From: Methylobacterium longum
GTDB taxonomy: Bacteria; Pseudomonadota; Alphaproteobacteria; Rhizobiales; Beijerinckiaceae
Assembly (NCBI RefSeq): GCF_022179385.1
Contig: NZ_BPQS01000011.1
Span: 62,001-126,000 of the forward strand
Direction: 5' to 3'
DNA length: 64,000 nt
Part shown: piece after piece, positions 54,850 to 61,895 of the stretch
Numbering within the stretch: position 1 is the stretch's first letter
How the letters are laid out: every line of letters begins with the position of its first letter
Program-made: the position numbers and the translations under genes
The notes under the pieces: model-generated
Seen by the model: only the letters and a program-made list of their open reading frames with translations
Databases searched by the model: none
What the model was told of the DNA's origin: nothing

Positions 54850-55175
54850 GGGTTTGCGGGTGCCGGCCCCTCCCCGAAGGCCGCCGCCAGCACCTCGCCG
54901 AGGGCGGCCGAGACCGCGTCGAGCCCGCCCGCGAGGGGCAGCCGCGCCACCGCGGCGTCGTCGATGTCGTGGCCGCCGCCGCGCAGGGCCACGCCCAGCA
55001 GGGCGATCAGGTCGCGGGCCGAGACGCGCCCGCCCGCGAACCGGTCGGCGAGGCCCGCAAGGTCGCCGGCCTGGAGCGCGGCCTCCAGCTCGGCCAAGGC
55101 GCCGAGGGTGAGGCAGAGGGTGTAGCGCCGACCGCCCAGGGCGAGCGGCACCTCGCCGCGGATCCGGTTGGCCAT
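54843..55175 (-). CDS. GTA gp10: gene transfer agent family protein (tail chaperone partner)
   Basis: A 110-residue protein of the GTA gp10 family: MANRIRGEVPLALGGRRYTL, then LTLGALAELEAALQAGD, as in homologues beside the TAC. By position it is the equivalent of phage protein G, which escorts the tape measure during tail assembly. It ends PANPP at a slippery site, so a fraction of ribosomes may continue into the chaperone frame. It starts 3 bases after the gp9 stop. Confidence 0.88.
   Translation of the reverse strand: MANRIRGEVPLALGGRRYTLCLTLGALAELEAALQAGDLAGLADRFAGGRVSARDLIALLGVALRGGGHDIDDAAVARLPLAGGLDAVSAALGEVLAAAFGEGPAPANPP
54849..54855 (-). promoter_or_regulatory. Slippery heptamer A AAC CCT
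   Basis: In the gp10 frame the codons are GCA AAC CCT CCG TAG. The heptamer A_AAC_CCT fits X_XXY_YYZ: slipping one base back gives AAA CCC, then TCC GTA GAG in the chaperone frame. It lies 8 bases before the end of gp10's stop-proximal codons and 5 bases before the stem. Confidence 0.7.
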
Positions 55176-55178
55176 GGC

Positions 55179-55589
55179 TCACGCCGCCGCGAAGGCGAGC
55201 GCGCCGGCCGAATCGAGGCTCACGTCGAAGGTGACCTCGCCGGCATGGTCGCCGCGGTATTCGAGGCTCGCGATCTGGAATGGGCCCTCCAGGATGCCGA
55301 AGGCCGGCACCACGACCTGGAAGGTCTCGATCGCCCCCTCGAAGAAGATCAGCCGCAGCCGCGCGTCCGAGGCCTGATCGCGGAAGACGCCGGAGCCCGA
55401 GATCGCGGCCCGACGCACCCCGGCGCCGGCCAGGAGCTCGCGCCAGCGGCCGGTGGAATCGGCGTTGGTCACGTCCACGGTCTCGGCGTTCAGGGTGATC
55501 TGCCGCGTGCGCAGGCCCGCCACCGCCACGAAGCCGCCCGCGCCGTCGCCGGCCCGGAGCAGCAAATCCTTGCCCTTCTGCGCGCCCAT
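55179..55589 (-). CDS. GTA gp9: major tail protein (TP901-1 family)
   Basis: A 136-residue tail tube protein. The N-terminus GAQKGKDLLLRAGDGAG and the central TVDVTNADSTGRWRELLAGAG are the TP901-1/GTA tail tube signature; ISGSGVFRD follows. It polymerises to form the tail tube. About 60 bases separate it from the gp8 stop. Confidence 0.93.
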   Translation of the reverse strand: MGAQKGKDLLLRAGDGAGGFVAVAGLRTRQITLNAETVDVTNADSTGRWRELLAGAGVRRAAISGSGVFRDQASDARLRLIFFEGAIETFQVVVPAFGILEGPFQIASLEYRGDHAGEVTFDVSLDSAGALAFAAA

Positions 55590-55649
55590 CGGCGTCCTCC
55601 TGCCTGGTTGATGGAAAACCTCGCCGCGCGTCGTCGCCCGCCCCGCCCC

Positions 55650-56066
55650 TCACAGCGTCTCGGTGACGGCCTCGAGGGTCAGGCGCGCCCGGGCCTCGCC
55701 GGTCCGGGCGTCGCGGTGGGCCTCGATGGCGCGGACCCGCAGGGTGACGAGCCGGCAGCCGGTCAGCGGCATCGCGGTGTCGGCGAGCAGCGCCGCCATG
55801 CGCGCGGCGGCGTCCAGGGCGGTGCGGACCGAGCCGGGCCGCGCGATCACCGCGATGTCGTGGCGGTGGCGGTGGCGCTCGGCGAAGTCGACGGAATCGT
55901 CCTGGATCTCGGCGTCGCCGAACACGGCGTAGACCGGGATCGAGCCGCGGGGCGGCTCGTCGTAGAGCCGGACCCGTCCGCCCAGCAGGGCCGCGAGGGC
56001 GGCGTCGGCCGAGAAGCGGGCGATCAGGCCGGCGCGCAGCGCCAGCAGCGGGCACGGATCGGTCAC
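55650..56066 (-). CDS. GTA gp8: DUF3168 tail completion protein
   Basis: A 138-residue DUF3168 protein, the tail terminator that caps the tube. Features: LRAGLIARFSADAALAALLG, then YAVFGDAEIQDDSVDFAERHRH. The start is GTG 56066, overlapping the gp7 stop (GTGA). Confidence 0.9.
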   Translation of the reverse strand: MTDPCPLLALRAGLIARFSADAALAALLGGRVRLYDEPPRGSIPVYAVFGDAEIQDDSVDFAERHRHRHDIAVIARPGSVRTALDAAARMAALLADTAMPLTGCRLVTLRVRAIEAHRDARTGEARARLTLEAVTETL

Positions 56067-56416
56067 GACAGGCTCTCCCGCGGCAGCTCCTCGACGTGGC
56101 AGACCCGGTCGCGGCCCCGCGCGTCCGGCTCGGCGACGGCGCGGATCGCGAAGCGGCGGGGGCCGGCGGCGAGCCGCATCGTCGGATCGAGGTCGGCCCG
56201 GCCGCGCAGGGTGATGCGGTAGGCGGGCAGCGTGTCGGTCCGTCCTCCAGCCGGGCGGTCGACGATCCCGGCCGGGGCGAGCGCCCCCCACAGGACCGGG
56301 CCGGCGACGTAGCGGCGCAGCACGCCGCCGAAGCCGTCGGGCGACTCCACGGGCCGTTCGAGCACGAAGCGGCGGCGGCGGGCGCCGAGGGACGGCCTCT
56401 GGGAGACGGTCGTCAT
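56063..56416 (-). CDS. GTA gp7: head-tail adaptor protein
   Basis: A 117-residue phage head-tail adaptor (SPP1 gp16-like/head closure): RRRRFVLERPVESPDGFGG, with VLWGALAP in the first half. ATG 56416 has GGAG 8 bases upstream. An alternative ATG at 56440 overlaps the gp6 stop as TGATG and would add 8 residues; I cannot decide between them from sequence. Confidence 0.87.
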   Translation of the reverse strand: MTTVSQRPSLGARRRRFVLERPVESPDGFGGVLRRYVAGPVLWGALAPAGIVDRPAGGRTDTLPAYRITLRGRADLDPTMRLAAGPRRFAIRAVAEPDARGRDRVCHVEELPRESLS

Positions 56417-56439
56417 GGGCCGGGCTCCGGAGAAGGACA

Positions 56440-56994
56440 TCACAGCCGCATCCGGCGGAAGGGGGCGGCCAGGTCGGCCGCCTCCGCCTCGGGCTCGTCG
56501 CCGCGATGCTCGTAGCGGGCGGCGGCGAGGCGCAGAATCGCGAGCCGCAGGGGGGCCGGCAGCGGCGGGCCGTCGCCGCCGTAGCCCGCCGCGACCTCGA
56601 TCAGGATCGTGCGGCCGGCGGGATCCGGCACCGCCGGATCGACCCGCAGGCACGGGTCCTCCACCGGGTCGGGCCCGAGGCGCACGAGACCGTCGGCCAG
56701 GAGGGCGATGTCTCCACCGGCCACCGCGAACCCGGCGCGCGCGAGCTCCGCGAGCGGGCTCAGCGGCAGGGGCACCCGGCCGTCCGGCGGCCAGGCAGGC
56801 AGGGCGATCCGGTAGCGGCCCGGCACCAGGATCCGGCGGGTCTCGAGCTCGAGGCTCGCGCGGACCGCGGTGATCAGGGCGCCGAGCAGGTCGTCCTCGG
56901 CGCCCCCGTCGTCGGAGTCGAGGCGCAGGTAGGCGCGCAGGTCGGCCACGCTCACCGGCTCGACGGCGGCGGCGTCGATGCGTAACGGGATCAT
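56440..56994 (-). CDS. GTA gp6: head-tail connector protein
   Basis: A 184-residue head-tail connector (HK97 gp6-like): VEPVSVADLRAYLRLDSDD at the N-terminus, then ALITAVRASLELETRRIL. It forms the ring under the portal. ATG 56994 has GAGG six bases upstream; a GTG at 57006 would add four residues. It is cut off from the capsid gene by three plus-strand genes, and only 44 bases separate it from the divergent protease gene. Confidence 0.9.
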   Translation of the reverse strand: MIPLRIDAAAVEPVSVADLRAYLRLDSDDGGAEDDLLGALITAVRASLELETRRILVPGRYRIALPAWPPDGRVPLPLSPLAELARAGFAVAGGDIALLADGLVRLGPDPVEDPCLRVDPAVPDPAGRTILIEVAAGYGGDGPPLPAPLRLAILRLAAARYEHRGDEPEAEAADLAAPFRRMRL

Positions 56995-57008
56995 CGCGTC
57001 CCTCACCC

Positions 57009-57038
57009 AGGTGGTTTCAGGTGGTTTCAGGTGGTTTG
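57009..57038. repeat. Three tandem 10-bp repeats abutting a start codon
   Basis: AGGTGGTTTC occurs at 57009 and 57019, with AGGTGGTTTG at 57029, ending directly at the ATG 57039 of the protease gene. Each copy contains AGGTGG, a Shine-Dalgarno-like core, so copy number could affect translation. It also fills most of the gap to gp6. Confidence 0.75.
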
Positions 57039-57803
57039 ATGCCGATCTCGAAGCGCCGCCCGCCGGCCCGCGCCGTGCCGGCGACCCCGTCGCTGGCGGC
57101 CCTGACGCTGGCGGCCCTGACGCTGGCGAGCCTGCCGGCCCGGGCGATCGTGGGCGGCGCGGAGGTGCCGGCCGGCGGGGCCGTGATGGTCCTGTCGTCG
57201 CAGGGCGGCGTCTGCACCGGCGTGGTGCTCGGCCCCGACACGGTGCTCACCGCGGGGCATTGCGCGGCCGGCGCCCCGGAGCACCGCATCCATTTTCGAG
57301 ACGAGGCCGGCGCGCCGGTCCTCGTGGCGGTGGCCGCGCGCGCCGTGCATCCGGGCTACGACGCGGGCGCGGCGTCGGGCCGGCGCCGCTCCATCGACCT
57401 CGCGCTCCTGCGCACCGCGACGCCGCTGCCGCCGCGCTTCGTCCCGGTGGCCCTGAGCGCCGCGATCCCGCGGGCCGGCGAGAGGCTGACCCTGGCGGGC
57501 TACGGCGCCGCCAAGCCGGGCGACCCGCGCTCCACCGGCACCTATCGCGGCCTCGGCCTGCCGGTCATCGAGCCCCACGGGCCGAGCCGCATCCTGGTCT
57601 GGCTGAAGGGCGGCGCCGGCGGCGCCTGCCAGGGGGATTCCGGCGGCCCGATCGCCGGGCCGGACGGCGCCGTCCTGGCGGTCGCCGCCTGGGTCGGCGG
57701 CGCCTGCGGCGGCCTCACCCAGGGTGTCCTGGTCGGGCCGCAGCGCGGCTGGATCGACGGCACCCTCGGCGGCTGGGGCCGGAGCGTGCGCTGGGCGGAG
57801 TAG
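57039..57803 (+). CDS. Secreted trypsin-like serine protease (S1 family)
   Basis: A 254-residue chymotrypsin-fold protease. A signal peptide ends near residue 36, then AIVGGAEV is the usual mature-enzyme start, followed by the triad His74 (TAGHC), Asp120 (SIDLALL) and Ser201 (GDSGGP). It would act in the periplasm or outside. ATG 57039 directly follows the tandem repeats; a GTG at 57021 would lie within them. It is one of two related proteases inserted between GTA gp5 and gp6. Confidence 0.9.
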   Translation: MPISKRRPPARAVPATPSLAALTLAALTLASLPARAIVGGAEVPAGGAVMVLSSQGGVCTGVVLGPDTVLTAGHCAAGAPEHRIHFRDEAGAPVLVAVAARAVHPGYDAGAASGRRRSIDLALLRTATPLPPRFVPVALSAAIPRAGERLTLAGYGAAKPGDPRSTGTYRGLGLPVIEPHGPSRILVWLKGGAGGACQGDSGGPIAGPDGAVLAVAAWVGGACGGLTQGVLVGPQRGWIDGTLGGWGRSVRWAE

Positions 57804-57871
57804 ACCCCGCGCGGATCCGCAGGGAACCGCAGCTTGGCCGGCTCATTGCCTTGCTCTAGGCTCACCTGTCG

Positions 57872-57923
57872 GCCTTGCCCCGCCGCCCTGCCCCGCCGCC
57901 CTGCCCCGTTGCCCTGCCCCGTC
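57872..57923. repeat. Four tandem 13-bp repeats
   Basis: Units GCCTTGCCCCGCC, GCCCTGCCCCGCC, GCCCTGCCCCGTT and GCCCTGCCCCGTC follow each other without spacing between the two protease genes, 37 bases before the second start. Likely replication slippage; effect unknown. Confidence 0.75.
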
Positions 57924-57959
57924 GCCCCATCCGCGCCGACGGCGCCCCCGGAGTGCTCG

Positions 57960-58871
57960 ATGTCCCCTCGCCCGATCCGCAAGGCCGGCCTTCTCGAGCG
58001 TCTCCTGTGCGGAAGCCTCGGGGGCGGCCTGCTCGGGGCGGCCCTCGTCGGTGCGCTCGCCGGCCTGATGCCGGCCCCCGCGGCGGCCGTGATCAACGGC
58101 ACCACAACCCGTGATCCGAACGGCGCGCGCAGCTTCGTGGTGCGCATCGAGAGCACGGAGGGCGAGATCTGCTCCGGAACCCTGATCGCCCCGGACCTCG
58201 TGCTCAGCGCCGCCCACTGCGTCATGCGTCCGGCCGGCTACACGGTGATCAGCGTCGACCGGGGCTTCCGCCAGCACCGGACCCCGGTGATTGCCGCCAC
58301 CATGCACCCGGACTTCGTGCCCGGCACGACGCCGGAGGAGCAGCCCGGTGTCGACCTCGCGCTCCTCAAGCTCGAACGGCCGCTCGGCGCCGACTACGTC
58401 CCCCTCGATCCGCGCGGCGCCGCCGCGATCGATACCGGCGCGGCGGTGGACATCGCGGGCTTCGGCGTCGTGGCCGAGAACCGGCGGGGCTCGGCCCGGG
58501 TCCTGCGGCTCGCGCATCTCGTCTCCATCGGCTCGCTGCAGGTCGCCAACCGGGTGACCGTAGTGACCGACCGGCAGCGCATGGCCGAGACCTCCGGGGC
58601 CGGGGCCTGCCTCGGCGATTCCGGCGGCCCGATCCTGGCGGGCGGGTCCGGCGGCTACCGGATCGTCGGCGTGGTGAGCTGGTCGAGCGGTGCCCTGCAG
58701 CAGGGTGTCCGCCGGACCGCCTGCGGCGGCTTCACCGCCGTCACGCCGGTGGCCGAGCACGCCGGCTGGATCTCCGCGCGCTCGGCCGAGTTGTCGCGGA
58801 TCCAGGTGGGCGACGCGATGCCGCGCGGTAACCGCTCGGACTGGATGGCGCGCCCGGCCCGGTCCCGCTAG
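57960..58871 (+). CDS. Secreted trypsin-like serine protease (S1 family), second copy
   Basis: A 303-residue S1 protease with a signal sequence or anchor (LGGGLLGAALVGALAGLMPAPAAA), a mature start near AVINGTTT, and the triad His86 (SAAHC), Asp132 (GVDLALL) and Ser221 (GDSGGP). It shares architecture with the upstream protease but the two differ in many loops. ATG 57960 is chosen; the frame is open to 57834, but that part is the 13-bp repeat array. Confidence 0.9.
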   Translation: MSPRPIRKAGLLERLLCGSLGGGLLGAALVGALAGLMPAPAAAVINGTTTRDPNGARSFVVRIESTEGEICSGTLIAPDLVLSAAHCVMRPAGYTVISVDRGFRQHRTPVIAATMHPDFVPGTTPEEQPGVDLALLKLERPLGADYVPLDPRGAAAIDTGAAVDIAGFGVVAENRRGSARVLRLAHLVSIGSLQVANRVTVVTDRQRMAETSGAGACLGDSGGPILAGGSGGYRIVGVVSWSSGALQQGVRRTACGGFTAVTPVAEHAGWISARSAELSRIQVGDAMPRGNRSDWMARPARSR

Positions 58872-58991
58872 GGCACCCAGCCAGAACCTGTCGGCATCCC
58901 TGGATCCTGCCGGGATCGTTCACGCGTGCGGGAACCGGAGGCCGCATCCGAACTTTCGCCTCCGAACCTTTCAGGCATACGGAGCGAGAGC

Positions 58992-59537
58992 ATGGCCGAC
59001 ACCGGCACCACCAACACCCCGCGGACTCACAAGACCCGCAACAACACCGATTCGAACGCCAAGAAGGTCTCCATCGAGGCGCTCAACGCGCGCTTGGCGG
59101 ACGGCATCGACCTGGCGCTCGCGATCAAGCAGGCCCATTGGAACCTCAAGGGTCCGCAATTCATCGGCGTCCACGAGATGCTCGACGGGTTCCGCACCCA
59201 GCTCGACGAGCTCAACGACACCGTCGCCGAGCGCGCGGTCCAGCTCGGCGCCACGGCCTTCGGCTCGACCCAGGCGGTCGCTGAGCGCACCAAGCTGCCG
59301 GCCTACCCGACCGGCATCTACGCGATCGCCGACCACATCGCCGCGCTGATCGACAGCTACGCCGCCTACGCCAACGCGGTGCGCCAGAACATCGACGAGA
59401 CCGACGAGGCGGGCGACCCCGACACGGCCGACCTGTTCACCGAGATCTCGCGGGCGGTCGACAAGCACCTCTGGTTCCTGGAGGCCCACGTGCAGGAGCC
59501 CACCGGCACCCTGCGCGACGGCAATTCCGGGCGCTGA
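58992..59537 (+). CDS. dps: Dps-family ferritin-like DNA protection protein
   Basis: A 181-residue Dps. The inter-subunit ferroxidase ligands are His49, His61, Asp65, Asp76 and Glu80, in AHWNLKGPQFIGVHEMLDGF and NDTVAERAVQLG. The lysine/arginine-rich N-terminal tail (RTHKTRNN, then KK) suits DNA binding. It stores iron and protects DNA from peroxide. ATG 58992 has GGAGCGAG upstream; the earlier frame to 58926 is not supported. Its position inside a GTA cluster is unusual. Confidence 0.95.
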   Translation: MADTGTTNTPRTHKTRNNTDSNAKKVSIEALNARLADGIDLALAIKQAHWNLKGPQFIGVHEMLDGFRTQLDELNDTVAERAVQLGATAFGSTQAVAERTKLPAYPTGIYAIADHIAALIDSYAAYANAVRQNIDETDEAGDPDTADLFTEISRAVDKHLWFLEAHVQEPTGTLRDGNSGR

Positions 59538-59553
59538 CGTCCGGGTGGCACCC

Positions 59554-59586
59554 ACCGGACCGCACCGCCAGCCGGTGCGGTCCGGT
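59554..59586 (+). terminator. Strong hairpin downstream of dps
   Basis: ACCGGACCGCACCG and CGGTGCGGTCCGGT form a perfect 14-bp stem with a 5-base loop, 17 bases after the dps stop. No T-run follows directly, but a second, imperfect GC hairpin with GTTTTA ends near 59622. Together they probably end dps transcription ahead of the convergent capsid gene. The rest of the 59538-59791 gap shows nothing else. Confidence 0.6.
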
Positions 59587-59791
59587 ACCGACGCCCGCCC
59601 GCCCATGGGGCGGCGCGTTTTACCGGCCGGCGGCGTCCCTTCGGGGCCATGCCGGTCGGCGACGATCCCCACCGTCATCCGGGGCCGGGAAGCCGCGCCC
59701 GAGGACGGGGATCGGCAGTCTCCGCACGCGCCCCTGAGCGCGCCCCGCGATGGCCCCCGCCCGCCTCGCGAACGCCCGCGGGAGCCCGCGC

Positions 59792-61084
59792 TCAGCCGAA
59801 TTTCAGCAGCTTGATCGCGTCGAAATCCTGTACCCCGCCGCCGACGCGCTTAGTGGTGTAGAACAGCACGTAGGGCTTGGCCGAGTACGGGTCGCGCAGC
59901 ACCCGCATCCCCGTACGATCCACCACCACGTAGCCGCGGCGGAAATCGCCGAAGGCGACCGACAGGCTGTCCTTCCCGAGATCGGGCATCGCCTCGGCCT
60001 CCGTGACGGGGAAGCCGATCAGCGTCGCGGCCCGGTTGGCGGCGAGCGGCGGCTGCCACAGGTAGTTGCCCTCCGCGTCCTTGAACTTCCGGATCGCGCT
60101 CTGGGTGCGCCGGTTCATGACGAAGCCGCCGTTCTGGCGGTAGCCCGCCCGCAGGCCGTAGATCAGGTCGAACAGCACGTCGCCCGGATTGGTCGACGGG
60201 AAGGCGCCGGCCGCGCCGGTCGCCACGATGCCGAGCTTGCCCGGCACCCAGGCGGCGTTGGCCACGGTGTCGTAGGCGAGGAAACCCCGGGGGCGGCTGG
60301 CGCCGTTGCCGGTGACGAAGGCGACGCCCTCCTGCTCGGCGAACGCCGTCTCCACCTCGGACGACAGCCACGCGTCGAGGTCCACGACGGCGTCGTCCAG
60401 CAGCGTCTGCGTGGCGGCCGGCATCGCGTAGAGTTCCAGGGCGGGGAGCGCGATCTCCGACAGGGCGGGTGCGGCGGTCTCCGGGCGCGGCGCGGCCTCG
60501 GCCGCCCAGCCGGTGATCGGCGCTCCGACCGAGACGGCGCGCTTGTACTGCGCGCCCGAGATCTGCTGCACGCTGGCGATCGACCGGATCGGCGAGATCT
60601 GGCCGAGCCGCGTCAGCACGGTCCGCTCGATCGTGTCGGGCACGAGGTAGCCGCCGTCCGGACCGGAGCCGGCCGACAGGGCCTTGGCCTCCAGGCGCTT
60701 GAGGCCGGCGCTCTCGCCGGCCCGGACGTAGAGGTCGAAAGCGGCCTTGTGCTCGTGCGCGGCCGTGCCCTCCCGGGGATCCGGCCGGCCCAGGGGCGGC
60801 CGGGCCCGCTCCAGGCCGATCCGGTCGAGGCGGGTACGGGCGGCGTCGAGGGCGGCATCGATCCGGGCGAGCTTCTCCTCGGTGAGGACGTCGGCGCCGA
60901 GCCGGCCCTCGATCTGGCCGATGCGCGCGTCGTTCGTCTCCTTGAAGGCCGCGAAGGCGGCGGCGAGGTCGTCGAGGGCCGAGCGGACCTCGCCGCCCTC
61001 GGGGCGGGCGGCCTTGTTCTCCAGGTCGGGCAGAGCGTCCTTGGTCTCGAAGGCGGCGCTGGCGAGCGCGGTATGGGCGTTCAT
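59792..61084 (-). CDS. GTA gp5: major capsid protein (HK97 fold)
   Basis: A 430-residue HK97-type capsid protein. A helical scaffolding-like N-terminus (about 1-110) is expected to be removed by the prohead protease. The mature part starts near the FDLYVRAGE region and shows GGYLVPDTIERTVLTRL and SRPRGFLAYDTV, typical of GTA gp5 and Fels/HK97 capsids. It lies about 40 bases downstream of the protease gene. Confidence 0.95.
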   Translation of the reverse strand: MNAHTALASAAFETKDALPDLENKAARPEGGEVRSALDDLAAAFAAFKETNDARIGQIEGRLGADVLTEEKLARIDAALDAARTRLDRIGLERARPPLGRPDPREGTAAHEHKAAFDLYVRAGESAGLKRLEAKALSAGSGPDGGYLVPDTIERTVLTRLGQISPIRSIASVQQISGAQYKRAVSVGAPITGWAAEAAPRPETAAPALSEIALPALELYAMPAATQTLLDDAVVDLDAWLSSEVETAFAEQEGVAFVTGNGASRPRGFLAYDTVANAAWVPGKLGIVATGAAGAFPSTNPGDVLFDLIYGLRAGYRQNGGFVMNRRTQSAIRKFKDAEGNYLWQPPLAANRAATLIGFPVTEAEAMPDLGKDSLSVAFGDFRRGYVVVDRTGMRVLRDPYSAKPYVLFYTTKRVGGGVQDFDAIKLLKFG

Positions 61085-61122
61085 GGGGTCCTCGTCGGCG
61101 GGGGCGGAAGTCGGGGTGGCGG

Positions 61123-61641
61123 TCAGGGCCGGAGGCCCGGCTGCGGACGGACGGCGGGAAGCGGGCGCCGCGGCGGCGCGATCCTGCGGGCGAGGCCGCG
61201 GATCTCCTCCGACAGGGGCGTCGCGCCCGTATCCGGGCGCGGACTCGCGCGGGCCGCCTGCTGCAGCGGGAAGGTCACCAGGGAGATCTCCCAGAGATCG
61301 ACCTGATGGAGCCGGCGCTCGCCCCCGCCACCCTTCCGGGCGCGCAGCGTGCGGAAGCCGATCGACAATCCGTCCAGGCCGCCCCCGCGCATCAGGGCGT
61401 CGACCTCCCGGGCGCGCTGCACCGCGAGGTTGAGCTGCCCTTCCGCGAACAGGCCGCGGGCATCCTCGCGGAGGGTGATCCAGCGGCCGATCGGTTCGGC
61501 GGGGTCGTGCTGGAACAGCAGGCGCACGCCGGCCGGCCCGCGCCCGGCGAGGCTCGCCGCGAAGGCGCCCGGCACGACCACGTCGCGGCCGAGATCGGGC
61601 ACGCCGAAGACGCTGGCATAGCCCGTGAAGTGGCCGTCCAT
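61123..61641 (-). CDS. GTA gp4: HK97-family prohead protease
   Basis: A 172-residue capsid maturation protease. FTGYASVFGVPDLGRDVVVPGAF is abbreviated here to its core GYASVFGVPD; His45 in FQHDP and Ser93 in GLSIGF match the family catalytic residues. ATG 61641 gives the usual start; the frame is open to 61695. About 250 bases, with tandem repeats, separate it from the portal gene. Confidence 0.93.
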   Translation of the reverse strand: MDGHFTGYASVFGVPDLGRDVVVPGAFAASLAGRGPAGVRLLFQHDPAEPIGRWITLREDARGLFAEGQLNLAVQRAREVDALMRGGGLDGLSIGFRTLRARKGGGGERRLHQVDLWEISLVTFPLQQAARASPRPDTGATPLSEEIRGLARRIAPPRRPLPAVRPQPGLRP

Positions 61642-61768
61642 CGGGTATCCTCGGCTGTGGGACGTGTCTGGGGAGCGGACCTGGATCGGACGCACGCCCG
61701 CCCTTCAGCGCTGCGACGCCCAGGGCGGCCGACGCGTGCGGCGGGCCCCTCTCGGGATCCGGCAGGCC

Positions 61769-61815
61769 GGTTCGGGCAGCGGGTTCGAGCAGCGGGTTCG
61801 GGCGCCGGGTTCAGG
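61769..61815. repeat. Tandem 13-bp repeats between portal and protease genes
   Basis: GGTTCGGGCAGCG, GGTTCGAGCAGCG, GGTTCGGGCGCCG and a partial GGTTCAGG follow one another. They lie in a 254-base gap (61642-61895) that carries no convincing gene. In R. capsulatus a small ORF (g3.5) occupies this place; I find no equivalent. Confidence 0.7.
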
Positions 61816-61895
61816 ATCGTCGTCCGGTCGATGGATCGGCGGTCCGGTGACCGACGCGCCCGCCCCCGCGGAGCGGAAGGGAGATGCGCGCCGTG

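Noticed and set aside
57872-57923. 13-bp arrays as a CRISPR
   Set aside because: Units are only 13 bp, directly adjacent with no spacers, and no cas genes are near.
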